Assembly: GCF_001043915.1 (NCBI RefSeq)
Contig: NZ_LABX01000032.1
Coordinates: 62,001-126,000, forward strand
Direction of reading: 5' to 3'
Length of the DNA: 64,000 nt
From: Methylobacterium aquaticum
GTDB lineage: Bacteria > Pseudomonadota > Alphaproteobacteria > Rhizobiales > Beijerinckiaceae
Positions within the stretch are counted from its first letter, which is position 1. Each line of letters opens with the position of its first letter. The notes under the pieces are model-generated. The model searched no databases. It was not told the DNA's origin and was given only the letters and a program-made list of their open reading frames with translations. Positions 33,664 to 41,429 of this stretch are shown piece by piece. The position numbers and the translations under genes are program-made.

Positions 33664-34292
33664 GCGGGCTCCTTCGGTTGGGTGATCGGGGTACCGGGCG
33701 TCAGCTGGCCGGGCGGGCTCTTGCGTCCCCGGCCCCAGATCCGGGCCTCGCCGATGTCGAGGTGGCAGAAGTTCGGGTAGATCCCGACGCCGCCGCGGCC
33801 GCAGAGCGCGCCTGCGACCGCAACCGCGTCCGGGGCGTAGCCGGAGGCCTTGAGGTCGACGGCGCGGCCGGCGAGATGCAGCGAGCCGCGCGCCGCTCCC
33901 TCCAACCCGGCGTTGTGCTTGGGCGTCCGGTAGCCCGAGGTGACGATCAGCGGCACGGCCGAGCCGTGGACCGCGCTCATCGCGCCCTGGACAGCCGCCA
34001 GGAGATCGAACAGGCGCGGATCGATCCAAACCGCCGAGCTGCCGTCACCGACGTCGCGCAGCAGCCAGGAGAGGAGGAGGAGATCGCGCCCGTTGTAGCC
34101 GTCCGGAGTCCGGATGATCGCGCTCACCTCCTCACAGGTTCCCTCCCGTCGCAGCCACAGCCGCACCGGCGCGGCGGCCATGGGGACAGGAGCGCCAAGG
34201 AGCGCGGCGGCGTAGGCGCGGTCGAGCCCTGGCAGGGTGGCCGCGAGGGTGCCGGCAAGGCCGGTGAGGAGGTCACGCCGCGAGACGGGCAT
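33660..34292 (-). CDS. M15/DUF882-type D-Ala-D-Ala carboxypeptidase-like protein
   Basis: 210 residues. The start MPVSRRDLLTGLAGTLAATL resembles a Tat signal (SRRDLL). The catalytic core matches YcbK/peptidase M15_2: IVTSGYRTPKHNAGL, RGSLHLAGRAVDL (His and Asp zinc ligands) and GVGIYPNFCHLDIG (third ligand). A second peptidoglycan enzyme beside the M23 peptidase suggests local wall remodelling for the secretion channel. It overlaps dotB by 20 bases. Confidence 0.8.
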   Translation of the reverse strand: MPVSRRDLLTGLAGTLAATLPGLDRAYAAALLGAPVPMAAAPVRLWLRREGTCEEVSAIIRTPDGYNGRDLLLLSWLLRDVGDGSSAVWIDPRLFDLLAAVQGAMSAVHGSAVPLIVTSGYRTPKHNAGLEGAARGSLHLAGRAVDLKASGYAPDAVAVAGALCGRGGVGIYPNFCHLDIGEARIWGRGRKSPPGQLTPGTPITQPKEPA

Positions 34293-35454
34293 CGCGGTAT
34301 CCGTAACGATCGAGGACGCGGCGGGCGGTGGCGACGTCGATCACGCCCCGCTCGAGCGCGGACATGACGGTGATCCTCATCGAGCGGCCGTCCTCGCCGC
34401 GCGCGATGATGGTGCGCAGCGTCTCGACGGCCTCGGCCATGCCGGCACGCGCCACCTCGCGCCGGACCGGATCGGTGAGGACCTGCCACTCACGCAGGCA
34501 GACCCGGCCGCCGCCGACCTTCGGCACCAGGAGCTGGGAGACCAGAAGGTGGGTCGAGGACAGCACGTCGTGGAAGGCCTGGACCTGGAGGTCGGCCGGA
34601 AACTTGAGGGTCAAGCGTCGCAGGATGTGGGCGACGTCGTTGGCGTGGGTGGTGGTGTAGATCGGGTGGCCGGTCTGCGCCGCCTCGACGCTCGCCAGCA
34701 CCGTGTCCATGTCGCGCAGCTCGCCCACCATGATGAGGGCGGGCTTGCGCCGCAGGCTGTTGCGCACGCCGGCGGCGAAGGACGGCAGGTGCACGCCGAT
34801 CTCGTGCTGCATGATGGTGCAGGTCGACGACGGCACGTTCTCGAACACGAACTCGATCGGCGCCTCATAGGTCAGCACGTTGCCGTGGATCGGCGTCGGC
34901 TGCTCCAGGATGCGGCGCATCAGGGCGGCGATCGTCGTCGTTTTGCCCGAGCCGGTCTCGCCGGCGATGATGACGGCACCCTGCGCCGGGGTCGACTCGG
35001 CGACGATCTCGTGCTCGACGCCGAGCCCCTCGACCGTGGGCGGGTCGGCCGGGATGTAGCGGTTGACGATCTGCACGCCGACGTCGCCCTCGTAGTAGCC
35101 GGCGGTGACGTTGATGCGGAACCGGTGCCCGACCGGCTCGGCGTTGCGGTCGCCGGCGTTCTGCTCCAGCACCGTGATCGCGCGGTCGAAGTCCTGGCCC
35201 GAGTAGAGCTTCGACATGATCGACTCGGTGGTGGTCAGCTCGGTGGCGATGCGCGCGAGCGTGGTCGGCTGGAGCCAGACCTTGGTCAGGGCACAGAGAT
35301 GCCCGTGGACGGAGGCGAGAACCGGCCGGCCGGATTGGAAGATCACGTCCGAGGCGCCGATCGCCACGGCGTGGATGAGGAGCCGCGTGACCTCGGCGCG
35401 GCCATGCACGATGATCGGCTCCTCGGGGTAGCTGGTGGCTCCCTTCCACTGCAT
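34273..35454 (-). CDS. DotB/TraJ-family secretion ATPase
   Basis: 393 residues from ATG at 35454; an upstream extension is a frame accident. VirB11/PilT-type hexameric ATPase: GHRFRINVTAGYYEGDVGVQ before the P-loop, Walker A IIAGETGSGKTT (about 164-173), the Asp box LTYEAPIEFVFE, Walker B LIMVGELRDMDT and the His box TGHPIYTTTHAN. It powers assembly and translocation at the cytoplasmic face of the IVB channel. Gene order dotD-dotC-dotB matches Legionella and IncI traHIJ. Confidence 0.92.
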   Translation of the reverse strand: MQWKGATSYPEEPIIVHGRAEVTRLLIHAVAIGASDVIFQSGRPVLASVHGHLCALTKVWLQPTTLARIATELTTTESIMSKLYSGQDFDRAITVLEQNAGDRNAEPVGHRFRINVTAGYYEGDVGVQIVNRYIPADPPTVEGLGVEHEIVAESTPAQGAVIIAGETGSGKTTTIAALMRRILEQPTPIHGNVLTYEAPIEFVFENVPSSTCTIMQHEIGVHLPSFAAGVRNSLRRKPALIMVGELRDMDTVLASVEAAQTGHPIYTTTHANDVAHILRRLTLKFPADLQVQAFHDVLSSTHLLVSQLLVPKVGGGRVCLREWQVLTDPVRREVARAGMAEAVETLRTIIARGEDGRSMRITVMSALERGVIDVATARRVLDRYGYRDARLAA

Positions 35455-35458
35455 CGGC

Positions 35459-36640
35459 CTACTCCGCGGCCATAGCGGCCGGGCCTGCGGCGCTGACGAA
35501 TTTCGGGGTGACGACGATCTTGAGGAGGCGCTGGTCGACCGCGGCCGAGCGGCCGTTCCGGCTGATCTTGAGGCCGGTGGCGCGCACCTTGACGATCGGC
35601 AGGCTGACCGCGCCGGCCGCGGCGAGCTCGCCGTAGCGGCGCATGCCGAGGAAGTCCCGGTCGAGGCGGGCGAGCCCGTCATCGAACGCGGCGCGGGCCT
35701 GGGCGATCCCGACCTCGAGCCCGCCCTTGTAGCCGATCTCCCAGTTCGCCTTCTCGGCGTCGCCTTTAGGGAGGGTCCAGGTGGTGCGGCCCTCGGGCGG
35801 CGGGGTGACGGTGAGGTAGTCGCGCCAGTTCGGCGGGATCACCGTCATCCGAGCGTCGCGCACGATCTCGAAGGATCCAAGCGTCGTGACCAGCAGGGTC
35901 CGCGTCGGGGTCTGGCGCACGTCGCGCAGCTCGGACACCACCGGGGGCACGATGTCGGGCCCGATCATCACCGCGGGGAAGGGGTAGCGCGCCTCGAGGC
36001 GGGCGGCGATCGCCGGCGTGTCGAGGTAGGCGGCGATGCGTCTCGACTCCTCCAGGTACCCGTCCTGGATGCCGGCCGAGCGGCCGGTGCGCTGGACCAC
36101 CTTGGTCGGGCGGTTGGCGTCGCCGAAGACCCCGGCCGAGTAGCGCTGGAAGTCGGGGTTTGATGGGTGCGGCGGGGCAGGGGCAGCAGAGTTGTCGCCG
36201 ACATTCGGCGGGAACGGCTGGCTGTCACCTCCGGGCAGTCCCCGCGGGCCATTGGCGATCTGGTTGAGGACATTGGCCTGCGCCACGCCGCCGGGGCCGT
36301 AGTAGCCGGGCGGAGGATAGCCGCCGTAGCCCCCGCCATAGCCCGGCGCGCCGTAGCCCGCGCCATAGCCGGCCCCGTATCCGGGCGCACCGTAGCCCGC
36401 GCCGTAGCCTGGAGCCGCGTAGCCGCCCCCGTAGCCGCCGTAGGCGGGCTGACCGTGGCCGCCATAGCCGCCGTAAGTGGGTTGGGTATAGCCGCCATAG
36501 GGCACGCCGTAGGCGCCCGCGGTCGCGACGGGCGCACAGGCCGCCGGGTTCTGGGCGCAGTAGGTGTTCGCGACCTGGGCTGTAGCTGGGAAGGTCGCGA
36601 TGCCGAGCGAGGCGGAGAGCATCCAGCGCGCAAGACGCAT
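35459..36640 (-). CDS. DotC/TraI-family outer-membrane core protein with Gly/Tyr/Pro repeats
   Basis: 393 residues, signal peptide (WMLSASLGIATFPATA). Residues about 40-120 are tandem YGGYGG, GYGAPGYGAGYG-type repeats not expected in DotC. Residues about 190-380 match DotC: QDGYLEESRRIAAYLDTPAI, PDIVPPVVSE, the W-rich KANWEIGYKGGLEVGIAQAR, LDRDFLGMRRYGELAAAGAV. A Cys near the start (TYCAQ) is not in a classical lipobox. The repeat block could be a flexible spacer and is likely polymorphic. Confidence 0.85.
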   Translation of the reverse strand: MRLARWMLSASLGIATFPATAQVANTYCAQNPAACAPVATAGAYGVPYGGYTQPTYGGYGGHGQPAYGGYGGGYAAPGYGAGYGAPGYGAGYGAGYGAPGYGGGYGGYPPPGYYGPGGVAQANVLNQIANGPRGLPGGDSQPFPPNVGDNSAAPAPPHPSNPDFQRYSAGVFGDANRPTKVVQRTGRSAGIQDGYLEESRRIAAYLDTPAIAARLEARYPFPAVMIGPDIVPPVVSELRDVRQTPTRTLLVTTLGSFEIVRDARMTVIPPNWRDYLTVTPPPEGRTTWTLPKGDAEKANWEIGYKGGLEVGIAQARAAFDDGLARLDRDFLGMRRYGELAAAGAVSLPIVKVRATGLKISRNGRSAAVDQRLLKIVVTPKFVSAAGPAAMAAE

Positions 36641-36642
36641 GG

Positions 36643-36783
36643 TCAGACCCCGTGCTCGCGCAGCTTGGCGTCGACATGGCCCGAAGTGCTGCTGCCGGTG
36701 CTGACGCAGGCAGGCAACAGAACGGACATGCCGAGAAGCACAACCACTAATCGGACAAGATATTGAATGCGAGAACGGTCCAT
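36643..36783 (-). CDS. 46-residue lipoprotein at the DotD/TraH position
   Basis: The precursor is a signal sequence (QYLVRLVVVLLGMSVLLPAC) with a clear lipobox, then only about 20 residues (VSTGSSTSGHVDAKLREHGV). Its stop is two bases before the dotC start. In type IVB clusters this slot encodes DotD/TraH, a lipoprotein of about 150 residues. Here the globular part is absent and no frameshifted continuation is visible. It may still seed the outer-membrane ring with DotC, or act like VirB7. Confidence 0.7.
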   Translation of the reverse strand: MDRSRIQYLVRLVVVLLGMSVLLPACVSTGSSTSGHVDAKLREHGV

Positions 36784-36882
36784 GTTGAAGCCCCGATATT
36801 TTTTATTGATATTTGTCTTGCCGTTACGACTCCGATTGCTCCACAAGCTCCATCCAAGGAACACCCTTGATGGACTGGATCG

Positions 36883-37404
36883 ATGGGGATCAGATCGTTT
36901 CTCTCGGCGCGGCTCGCGCGTCGGGTCGGGCCGGAGCACCGCACCTTCGCGGCGATGACCGGGACCGTTCTCGGCGGCACCCACGCTGCATGCCCGGTGT
37001 GCCGGCGCGGGCACCTGATCGGAGATCCCGAGGCGCCCAACCTTCGCAAATGCGACGACCCGACCTGCGGGGCGACTTTCACGCTCGCCGAGATGGGTCG
37101 CACGTTCGCGCTGGAAGGGGCCGACGTCCGCGACCTGGCGCGCGAGGCGCGCCGGCAGGCGTTCGTCCTGTTTCTCGCCGCGGTGGGGATCGGCGTCCTG
37201 GCGGCGGCTTGGGCGATCCTCGCCCATTCCCGGCTCACGCTGCTCGGGGCCATGCTCCTGTGCACCGTGGTGCTGGCAAGCGCGCTCGTGCAGCGCTACC
37301 GCGCCTGGCAGCTCGAGCGAGGTCGGTTGTTCGAGGCCCGCGCGCCGTTCGGCGCCTTCGTGGCCGCCGAGCTGAGCGGCCTGCTCGGCCGCGATCGGCC
37401 GTGA
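36883..37404 (+). CDS. Zinc-ribbon membrane protein
   Basis: 173 residues. A four-Cys zinc ribbon (CPVCRRGHLIGD, KCDDPTCGATF, residues about 37-65) precedes two membrane spans (AFVLFLAAVGIGVLAAAWAI, LTLLGAMLLCTVVLASALV) and a cytoplasmic tail. Not recognised as a named transfer gene. It is the only rightward gene between two leftward ones and is divergent from the dotDCB operon by about 100 bp, so it may be an independent or regulatory insertion. The start could also be the ATG 24 codons later. Confidence 0.55.
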   Translation: MGIRSFLSARLARRVGPEHRTFAAMTGTVLGGTHAACPVCRRGHLIGDPEAPNLRKCDDPTCGATFTLAEMGRTFALEGADVRDLAREARRQAFVLFLAAVGIGVLAAAWAILAHSRLTLLGAMLLCTVVLASALVQRYRAWQLERGRLFEARAPFGAFVAAELSGLLGRDRP

Positions 37405-37426
37405 GAAGAGGGGCGGCGGCATCGTC

Positions 37427-37999
37427 TCAGGCCCCGCCGATCATCGTGCAGACGTTCGACAGCGACACGTCCATCTTGATCGTGTTGCCGACGAGGCTCG
37501 CCACGTCGTTGATGAAGAAGGCGAGTGTCCCACCGACGAGATACAGGGCGGAGGAGCCGGGGCCGGCGCCGTGCTGGCCGGACGTGGCGTTGTAGAGCCG
37601 CATCCCGGCGATCAGCCAAGCCAAAGAGCCCAACACCATGAAGAAAAACGTGATCGCGCCCTTGATATCCTCGCAGGTCGAGGAGCGTGGCGTCGAGCCG
37701 TAGTTGAACATGCTGAAGGTGATGTCGCCGCCCAAGACGAACGAGTTGGCGAATTTCCACAAAAGGACCGGCGCGACGATCATCGCGCTGCCGAGCGCGA
37801 GCATGCCCATGGCGCCGTCGATGGTGACCGGGCGGTTCGTGAACTTGTGCTCGCCGGCGGCGACGCCGTAGAGGCCGTAGAGTCCGACCGTTCCGTACAC
37901 GACCCCGAGGAGCGCGATCAGCAGGAACACCAGGTTGACGACGAGCGGGAACACCTCGCTCAACGAGACGAGGACGCTCCCGAGGTCCGGCACAGCCAT
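37427..37999 (-). CDS. IcmC/DotE (TraQ)-like inner-membrane protein
   Basis: 190 residues with four membrane spans (VFPLVVNLVFLLIALLGVVY, GMLALGSAMIVAPVLLWKFA, ITFFFMVLGSLAWLIAGMRL, ALYLVGGTLAFFINDVASLV). Size, spans and cluster position fit IcmC/DotE and TraQ of type IVB systems, but I see no single diagnostic motif. The start ATG overlaps the upstream stop as TGATG. Confidence 0.55.
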   Translation of the reverse strand: MAVPDLGSVLVSLSEVFPLVVNLVFLLIALLGVVYGTVGLYGLYGVAAGEHKFTNRPVTIDGAMGMLALGSAMIVAPVLLWKFANSFVLGGDITFSMFNYGSTPRSSTCEDIKGAITFFFMVLGSLAWLIAGMRLYNATSGQHGAGPGSSALYLVGGTLAFFINDVASLVGNTIKMDVSLSNVCTMIGGA

Positions 38000-38310
38000 C
38001 ACTGAACCCTTTTCGAAAACTTGAACTGATATTCCAGCGCCTCAAGTCGCTCCTCAAGCGCGTTGATACGCGCTATCAGCTCCTCGTATCTTAAATTCGT
38101 TGGGTCAACGTCAGGGTTTGGCCGGCGATATGGCCGCTTCTCCTCAGCACTCCCGTTGTGATACTCGAATTTCGATCTGTTCCTCTTCTGTTGCTCGGGA
38201 GCTGCTGCGGCATCGGGCGTGGCGACCACCAGGCTTGGCATAGCGGTTGAGAGTACAGCCGCGAGGGTTGCATTTCTTAACCAGTTCCTAACGAAGTTTT
38301 TCTCGGCCAT
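37999..38310 (-). CDS. Small exported coiled-coil protein
   Basis: 103 residues. Signal-like start (LRNATLAAVLSTAMPSLVVA), a basic middle (EEKRPYRRPNPDVDP) and a C-terminal coiled coil (RYEELIARINALEERLEALE). Not recognised. First gene of the short leftward operon with the IcmC-like gene. Confidence 0.5.
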   Translation of the reverse strand: MAEKNFVRNWLRNATLAAVLSTAMPSLVVATPDAAAAPEQQKRNRSKFEYHNGSAEEKRPYRRPNPDVDPTNLRYEELIARINALEERLEALEYQFKFSKRVQ

Positions 38311-38584
38311 TTCTGCTTAACCCTTCCGATCTAGCCGGGACGCTTGCCTGGGCCTTACTGCAACCCCTGACGCGGGGTATTCTCGAAAACATGCGACATG
38401 TTACAGTGTACCACGACATACATCGGTCGTTGTCACACGAATGAGCGTGTCTGGCGTGTCATAGCTCCCCTCTGTCGGCATCGTTTAGCTAGGGTAGGTT
38501 CAGACCTTAATTGACACGTCGTCTCATTCTTCGCAATAAGAGCCCCAACACGAACGTCTATGACTCTGATAGGGCGGTTCTGCC
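38311..38584. promoter_or_regulatory. Divergent promoter region of the T4SS blocks
   Basis: 274 bp, less GC-rich, between leftward 37999-38310 and the rightward dotI-dotO operon. It contains the inverted repeat ACGAC-(8)-GTCGT around 38415-38433 and nearby TGTCACAC/CGTGT repeats, which could be operator half-sites. No regulator gene is adjacent. Confidence 0.45.
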
Positions 38585-39400
38585 ATGGAGAACGCAGTAA
38601 AACACTTGGCGTGGGCCGGATCTATCGTTGCCTGTGTCTATATTGCAACGTCTAACAACTGGCAGCCCGTCTCGCTTCAGATCGTAGCACGGGAACAAAA
38701 TCCCACCTTGGCAGCGCTTTCACAGAACAATTCTTCTCCTGCCAATTCTGCCATTCCTGCCAATCCGTTAGTTCCTGCGCCGCAGCCCGCCCCACAGGTT
38801 GCGTTAGCGCCTGCCATCACACCCTCAGCGGTTGCCCCGGCATACGTTCCGGCACCTGCGCCCGCGCCCGCGCCGCAGCAGGCGGGGACCGTGAGTTACG
38901 CAACGATCGAGGATCCCAAGGCTGCGAGGCCCGTAATGGAGCTTCTGTCCAAGCTCGCCTCAGTCGTTGACGCGCCGCCGGGCACGCCGGAGGGTCAGAT
39001 CGCGACGATCTTCTTCGATCCGCGCTGCCCATACTGCCACGCTGCGTTCACGGCCCTGCATGGGCGGATCGCGGCGCGCTGGGTGCCGGTTGTAGTCCTC
39101 GGCGATCCCGAGGGCGGCAACCGCATGGCGGCCGGCATCCTCTCGGCCACCGACCGGGTCGCGGCGCTCAAGGCCGCGTTCGAGACCAAGGGCGGCAATC
39201 CGGCTGCCGTCAGCGCCGAGGTCGCCGCCAAGCTCGCCGAGAACAGGGAGGCGTTCGCCTCGATCTTCGCGGCCTCACCGGCCCTGCGTCCCGGCGTGCC
39301 GACGATGTTCGTGCCGCGGCCCGACGGGCGGCTCGCGATCATGGTCGGCTACGAGGCGGGCGACGACGCCAAGTTGCGCGCCGTCCTGACCGGTAGCTGA
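38585..39400 (+). CDS. DsbC/TrbB-like thioredoxin-fold protein with CPYC motif
   Basis: 271 residues. N-terminal membrane anchor (HLAWAGSIVACVYIAT), a Pro/Ala-rich spacer (residues about 55-100), then a thioredoxin-fold domain with FFDPRCPYCHAAF (about 142-154) and the cis-Pro region RPGVPTMFVPRPDG. IncI plasmids encode a comparable thiol-disulphide protein, TrbB. It should shuffle disulphides in exported T4SS parts, several of which here have conserved Cys pairs. First gene of the rightward operon. Confidence 0.8.
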   Translation: MENAVKHLAWAGSIVACVYIATSNNWQPVSLQIVAREQNPTLAALSQNNSSPANSAIPANPLVPAPQPAPQVALAPAITPSAVAPAYVPAPAPAPAPQQAGTVSYATIEDPKAARPVMELLSKLASVVDAPPGTPEGQIATIFFDPRCPYCHAAFTALHGRIAARWVPVVVLGDPEGGNRMAAGILSATDRVAALKAAFETKGGNPAAVSAEVAAKLAENREAFASIFAASPALRPGVPTMFVPRPDGRLAIMVGYEAGDDAKLRAVLTGS

Positions 39401-39403
39401 CGG

Positions 39404-39673
39404 ATGGCCCGCCGCGCTTCCATCGGGGCGTTCAGCCTGCCCTCGGCCCGCGGGTGCCTGTCGCCGTCGGCGCTCGCCGACCGGATCGATGGCTACTCGC
39501 GCGCCTCTGCGTTCCTCGCCGGCGCGGTCTTCGCCTCGCTGATGGCGATGATGTGGCTCGCCTACCTGTCGATCAAGCGGGCCGAGGTGATCCCCTACGT
39601 CGCCGACGGCGGCGTGTTCGGTTGTGAGGTGAAGATCGTGGCACCGCCGACGGCGGGAAGGCCGCAGTCATGA
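39404..39673 (+). CDS. Small single-span membrane protein
   Basis: 89 residues, basic N-terminus, then one membrane span (ASAFLAGAVFASLMAMMWLA) and a short exported tail (EVIPYVADGGVFGCEVKIVA). It overlaps dotI by four bases. Position between the DsbC-like gene and dotI recalls IncI traL, but no homology is evident. Confidence 0.6.
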   Translation: MARRASIGAFSLPSARGCLSPSALADRIDGYSRASAFLAGAVFASLMAMMWLAYLSIKRAEVIPYVADGGVFGCEVKIVAPPTAGRPQS

Positions 39674-40326
39674 AATCGGCCGATCACATCTCGCGTGAGG
39701 TCGACGCCGGCCGGATGATGCTGCGCAACCAGTGGCAGTGGATCCTGCTGCTGTCGCTGTTCCTGCTGCTGTCGCTCACGGTCAACGCGCTGCTGTTCTA
39801 CAACGCGTTCATCCGGTTTCCGGTCAAGCAGTTCATCTGGACTTCGGACGCGCAAGCCGTTTGCGAAGCGATCCCGCTTGCCGAGCCGAACATCAGCCAG
39901 GCCCGCCTGAAGGAGTTCGCGGTCTCGTCGGCCGTCCAGTTGAACTCCTACGACTACGCGAACTGGCGCGCGCTTATCAACAACGCGCTGAGCCAGTCGT
40001 TCACGCCGAAGGGCCGCGACCGCTACCGGGCGGCTCTGCAAGAGAGCGGCATCATCCAGAAAGTCGTGACGGGCTACCAGACCGTCTCGGCCGTGACGAC
40101 CGACCCGGCCAATGTGGCGGAAGAGGGTAAGCTCGCGGGCCGCTACTACTGGCGCGTCGAGGTTCCGCTTCAGATCTTCTATCGCACGAACGTCGAGACG
40201 CGGGTCGAGCGGCGTCTTCTGACCATGACGATCGTGCGGATCGACCCCTCTCCGATCAACCCGAACGGCATCGCGATCGACTCGGTGATCTCGACGCAGC
40301 AACTGACCAATCAGGTGGGGCCATGA
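39670..40326 (+). CDS. DotI/IcmL/TraM-family protein
   Basis: 218 residues. Cytoplasmic N-terminus, one span (WILLLSLFLLLSLTVNALLF), then a periplasmic domain. DotI features: FPVKQFIWTSDAQAVCEAIP, NSYDYANWRALINNALSQSF, FTPKGRDRYRAALQESGI and the final VISTQQ. DotI is an inner-membrane VirB8-like component. Stop overlaps the dotH start (ATGA). Confidence 0.9.
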   Translation: MKSADHISREVDAGRMMLRNQWQWILLLSLFLLLSLTVNALLFYNAFIRFPVKQFIWTSDAQAVCEAIPLAEPNISQARLKEFAVSSAVQLNSYDYANWRALINNALSQSFTPKGRDRYRAALQESGIIQKVVTGYQTVSAVTTDPANVAEEGKLAGRYYWRVEVPLQIFYRTNVETRVERRLLTMTIVRIDPSPINPNGIAIDSVISTQQLTNQVGP

Positions 40327-41420
40327 AGCGCGTTTTGGCCTCTGGCTTCGCCGTGGCTGCCGTCTGGGCGACCGCCGCGGTGGCGCAAGCTCCCGGGCAG
40401 CCGGCCCCGCCGAACTTCCAGCCCCCGGGCGAGACGGTACGCCGGCCGGCCGGGGTGCCGCCGGCCGCTGCCGCCGGTCCCGTCGTTGTCCCCACGCAGG
40501 CTCCGCCCCCGGTCCCGCGCGCCCTGACCCCGGCCGAGCTCGAAGAGCTGCGCAAGCGCATGATCGGCGGCACCCAGGGCATGATCCTCAAGCCCGGCGA
40601 GATCCAGGACGTCCGCCGGGCGGTCCAGGATGCGCAGGGCGCCGGCAACTTCCCCGGTCGCGACGGGCGCATGCCCCGGCCGGAGCCACGGCTCCTCACC
40701 GTCACGCAGGAGGTCAGTCGCTCGGCGCCCGAGACGCTGCATCTCGCCTACGGGGTCGTGAGCCCGATCACCTTCGTGGATGCGAAGGGCGCGCCCTGGC
40801 CGATAGCCTCGGTCGCCTACGATCCGCGCCTGTTTGCTCAGGATGGCACCGGCTGCGGCCAGGATACCACGCTGGGGGCGACGCAGGTCCCGGCCGGGGC
40901 GGGCGCGGACAGGCCAACTTCGATTAACCTCATGCCGTGCCGCTACGACACCTGGGGCAACATCCTCATCCGCCTCGAGGCCGTGCCCTACCCGATCCCG
41001 CTGATGGTCCTCTCCGGGCAGAGCGAGACGGTGGACATCCCGGTCACGGTGCGGGTCGCCGGCACCTCGCCGCTGACGCCGGTGAAGGTGGTCACGGCGA
41101 GCGCCCCTGTCCGCAAGGCCGGTCCGCCCGGCCCGCCGCGCGGCGCGGCCCCGATCGACACCACGGCGCTCCTGCACCTCTTCGGCGCCGGCACGCCGCC
41201 GACGGGCGCGCAGAAGCTCGTCGCGACCGGTGGGGCGCAGGCCTGGCTCTACCGCGAGCGGATGTACGTGCGCGTCCAGGGCGACCTCGTCAGCCCGCAG
41301 CCGGTCGCCTCGGCCGACGCGGCCTCGGGCTACCGGATCTACGAGTTCCTCCGCCCGGCCTCGCGCCTCGTCGCCGAGCGCGGCGACGGAGCCGAGACCG
41401 CCATCACCATCGAATTCTAG
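40323..41420 (+). CDS. DotH/IcmK/TraN-family outer-membrane core protein
   Basis: 365 residues with a signal peptide (RVLASGFAVAAVWATAAVAQ), a Pro-rich linker, the LEELRKRMIGGTQGMILKPG helix, then a beta-rich VirB9-like domain (SAPETLHLAYGVVSPITFVD, ASVAYDPRLF, PCRYDTWGNILIRLEAVPYP). It lacks a lipobox. With DotC, DotD and DotG it forms the periplasm-spanning core. A second domain of about 100 residues (AQAWLYRERMYVRVQGDL) matches the TraN/DotH C-terminus. Confidence 0.88.
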   Translation: MKRVLASGFAVAAVWATAAVAQAPGQPAPPNFQPPGETVRRPAGVPPAAAAGPVVVPTQAPPPVPRALTPAELEELRKRMIGGTQGMILKPGEIQDVRRAVQDAQGAGNFPGRDGRMPRPEPRLLTVTQEVSRSAPETLHLAYGVVSPITFVDAKGAPWPIASVAYDPRLFAQDGTGCGQDTTLGATQVPAGAGADRPTSINLMPCRYDTWGNILIRLEAVPYPIPLMVLSGQSETVDIPVTVRVAGTSPLTPVKVVTASAPVRKAGPPGPPRGAAPIDTTALLHLFGAGTPPTGAQKLVATGGAQAWLYRERMYVRVQGDLVSPQPVASADAASGYRIYEFLRPASRLVAERGDGAETAITIEF

Positions 41421-41429
41421 GAGGGGATA

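Noticed and set aside
36883..36954. Zinc-ribbon gene start at 36883 as certain
   Set aside because: Kept as a feature but the first 24 codons are doubtful: no clear ribosome binding site, and an internal ATG lies just before the zinc ribbon.
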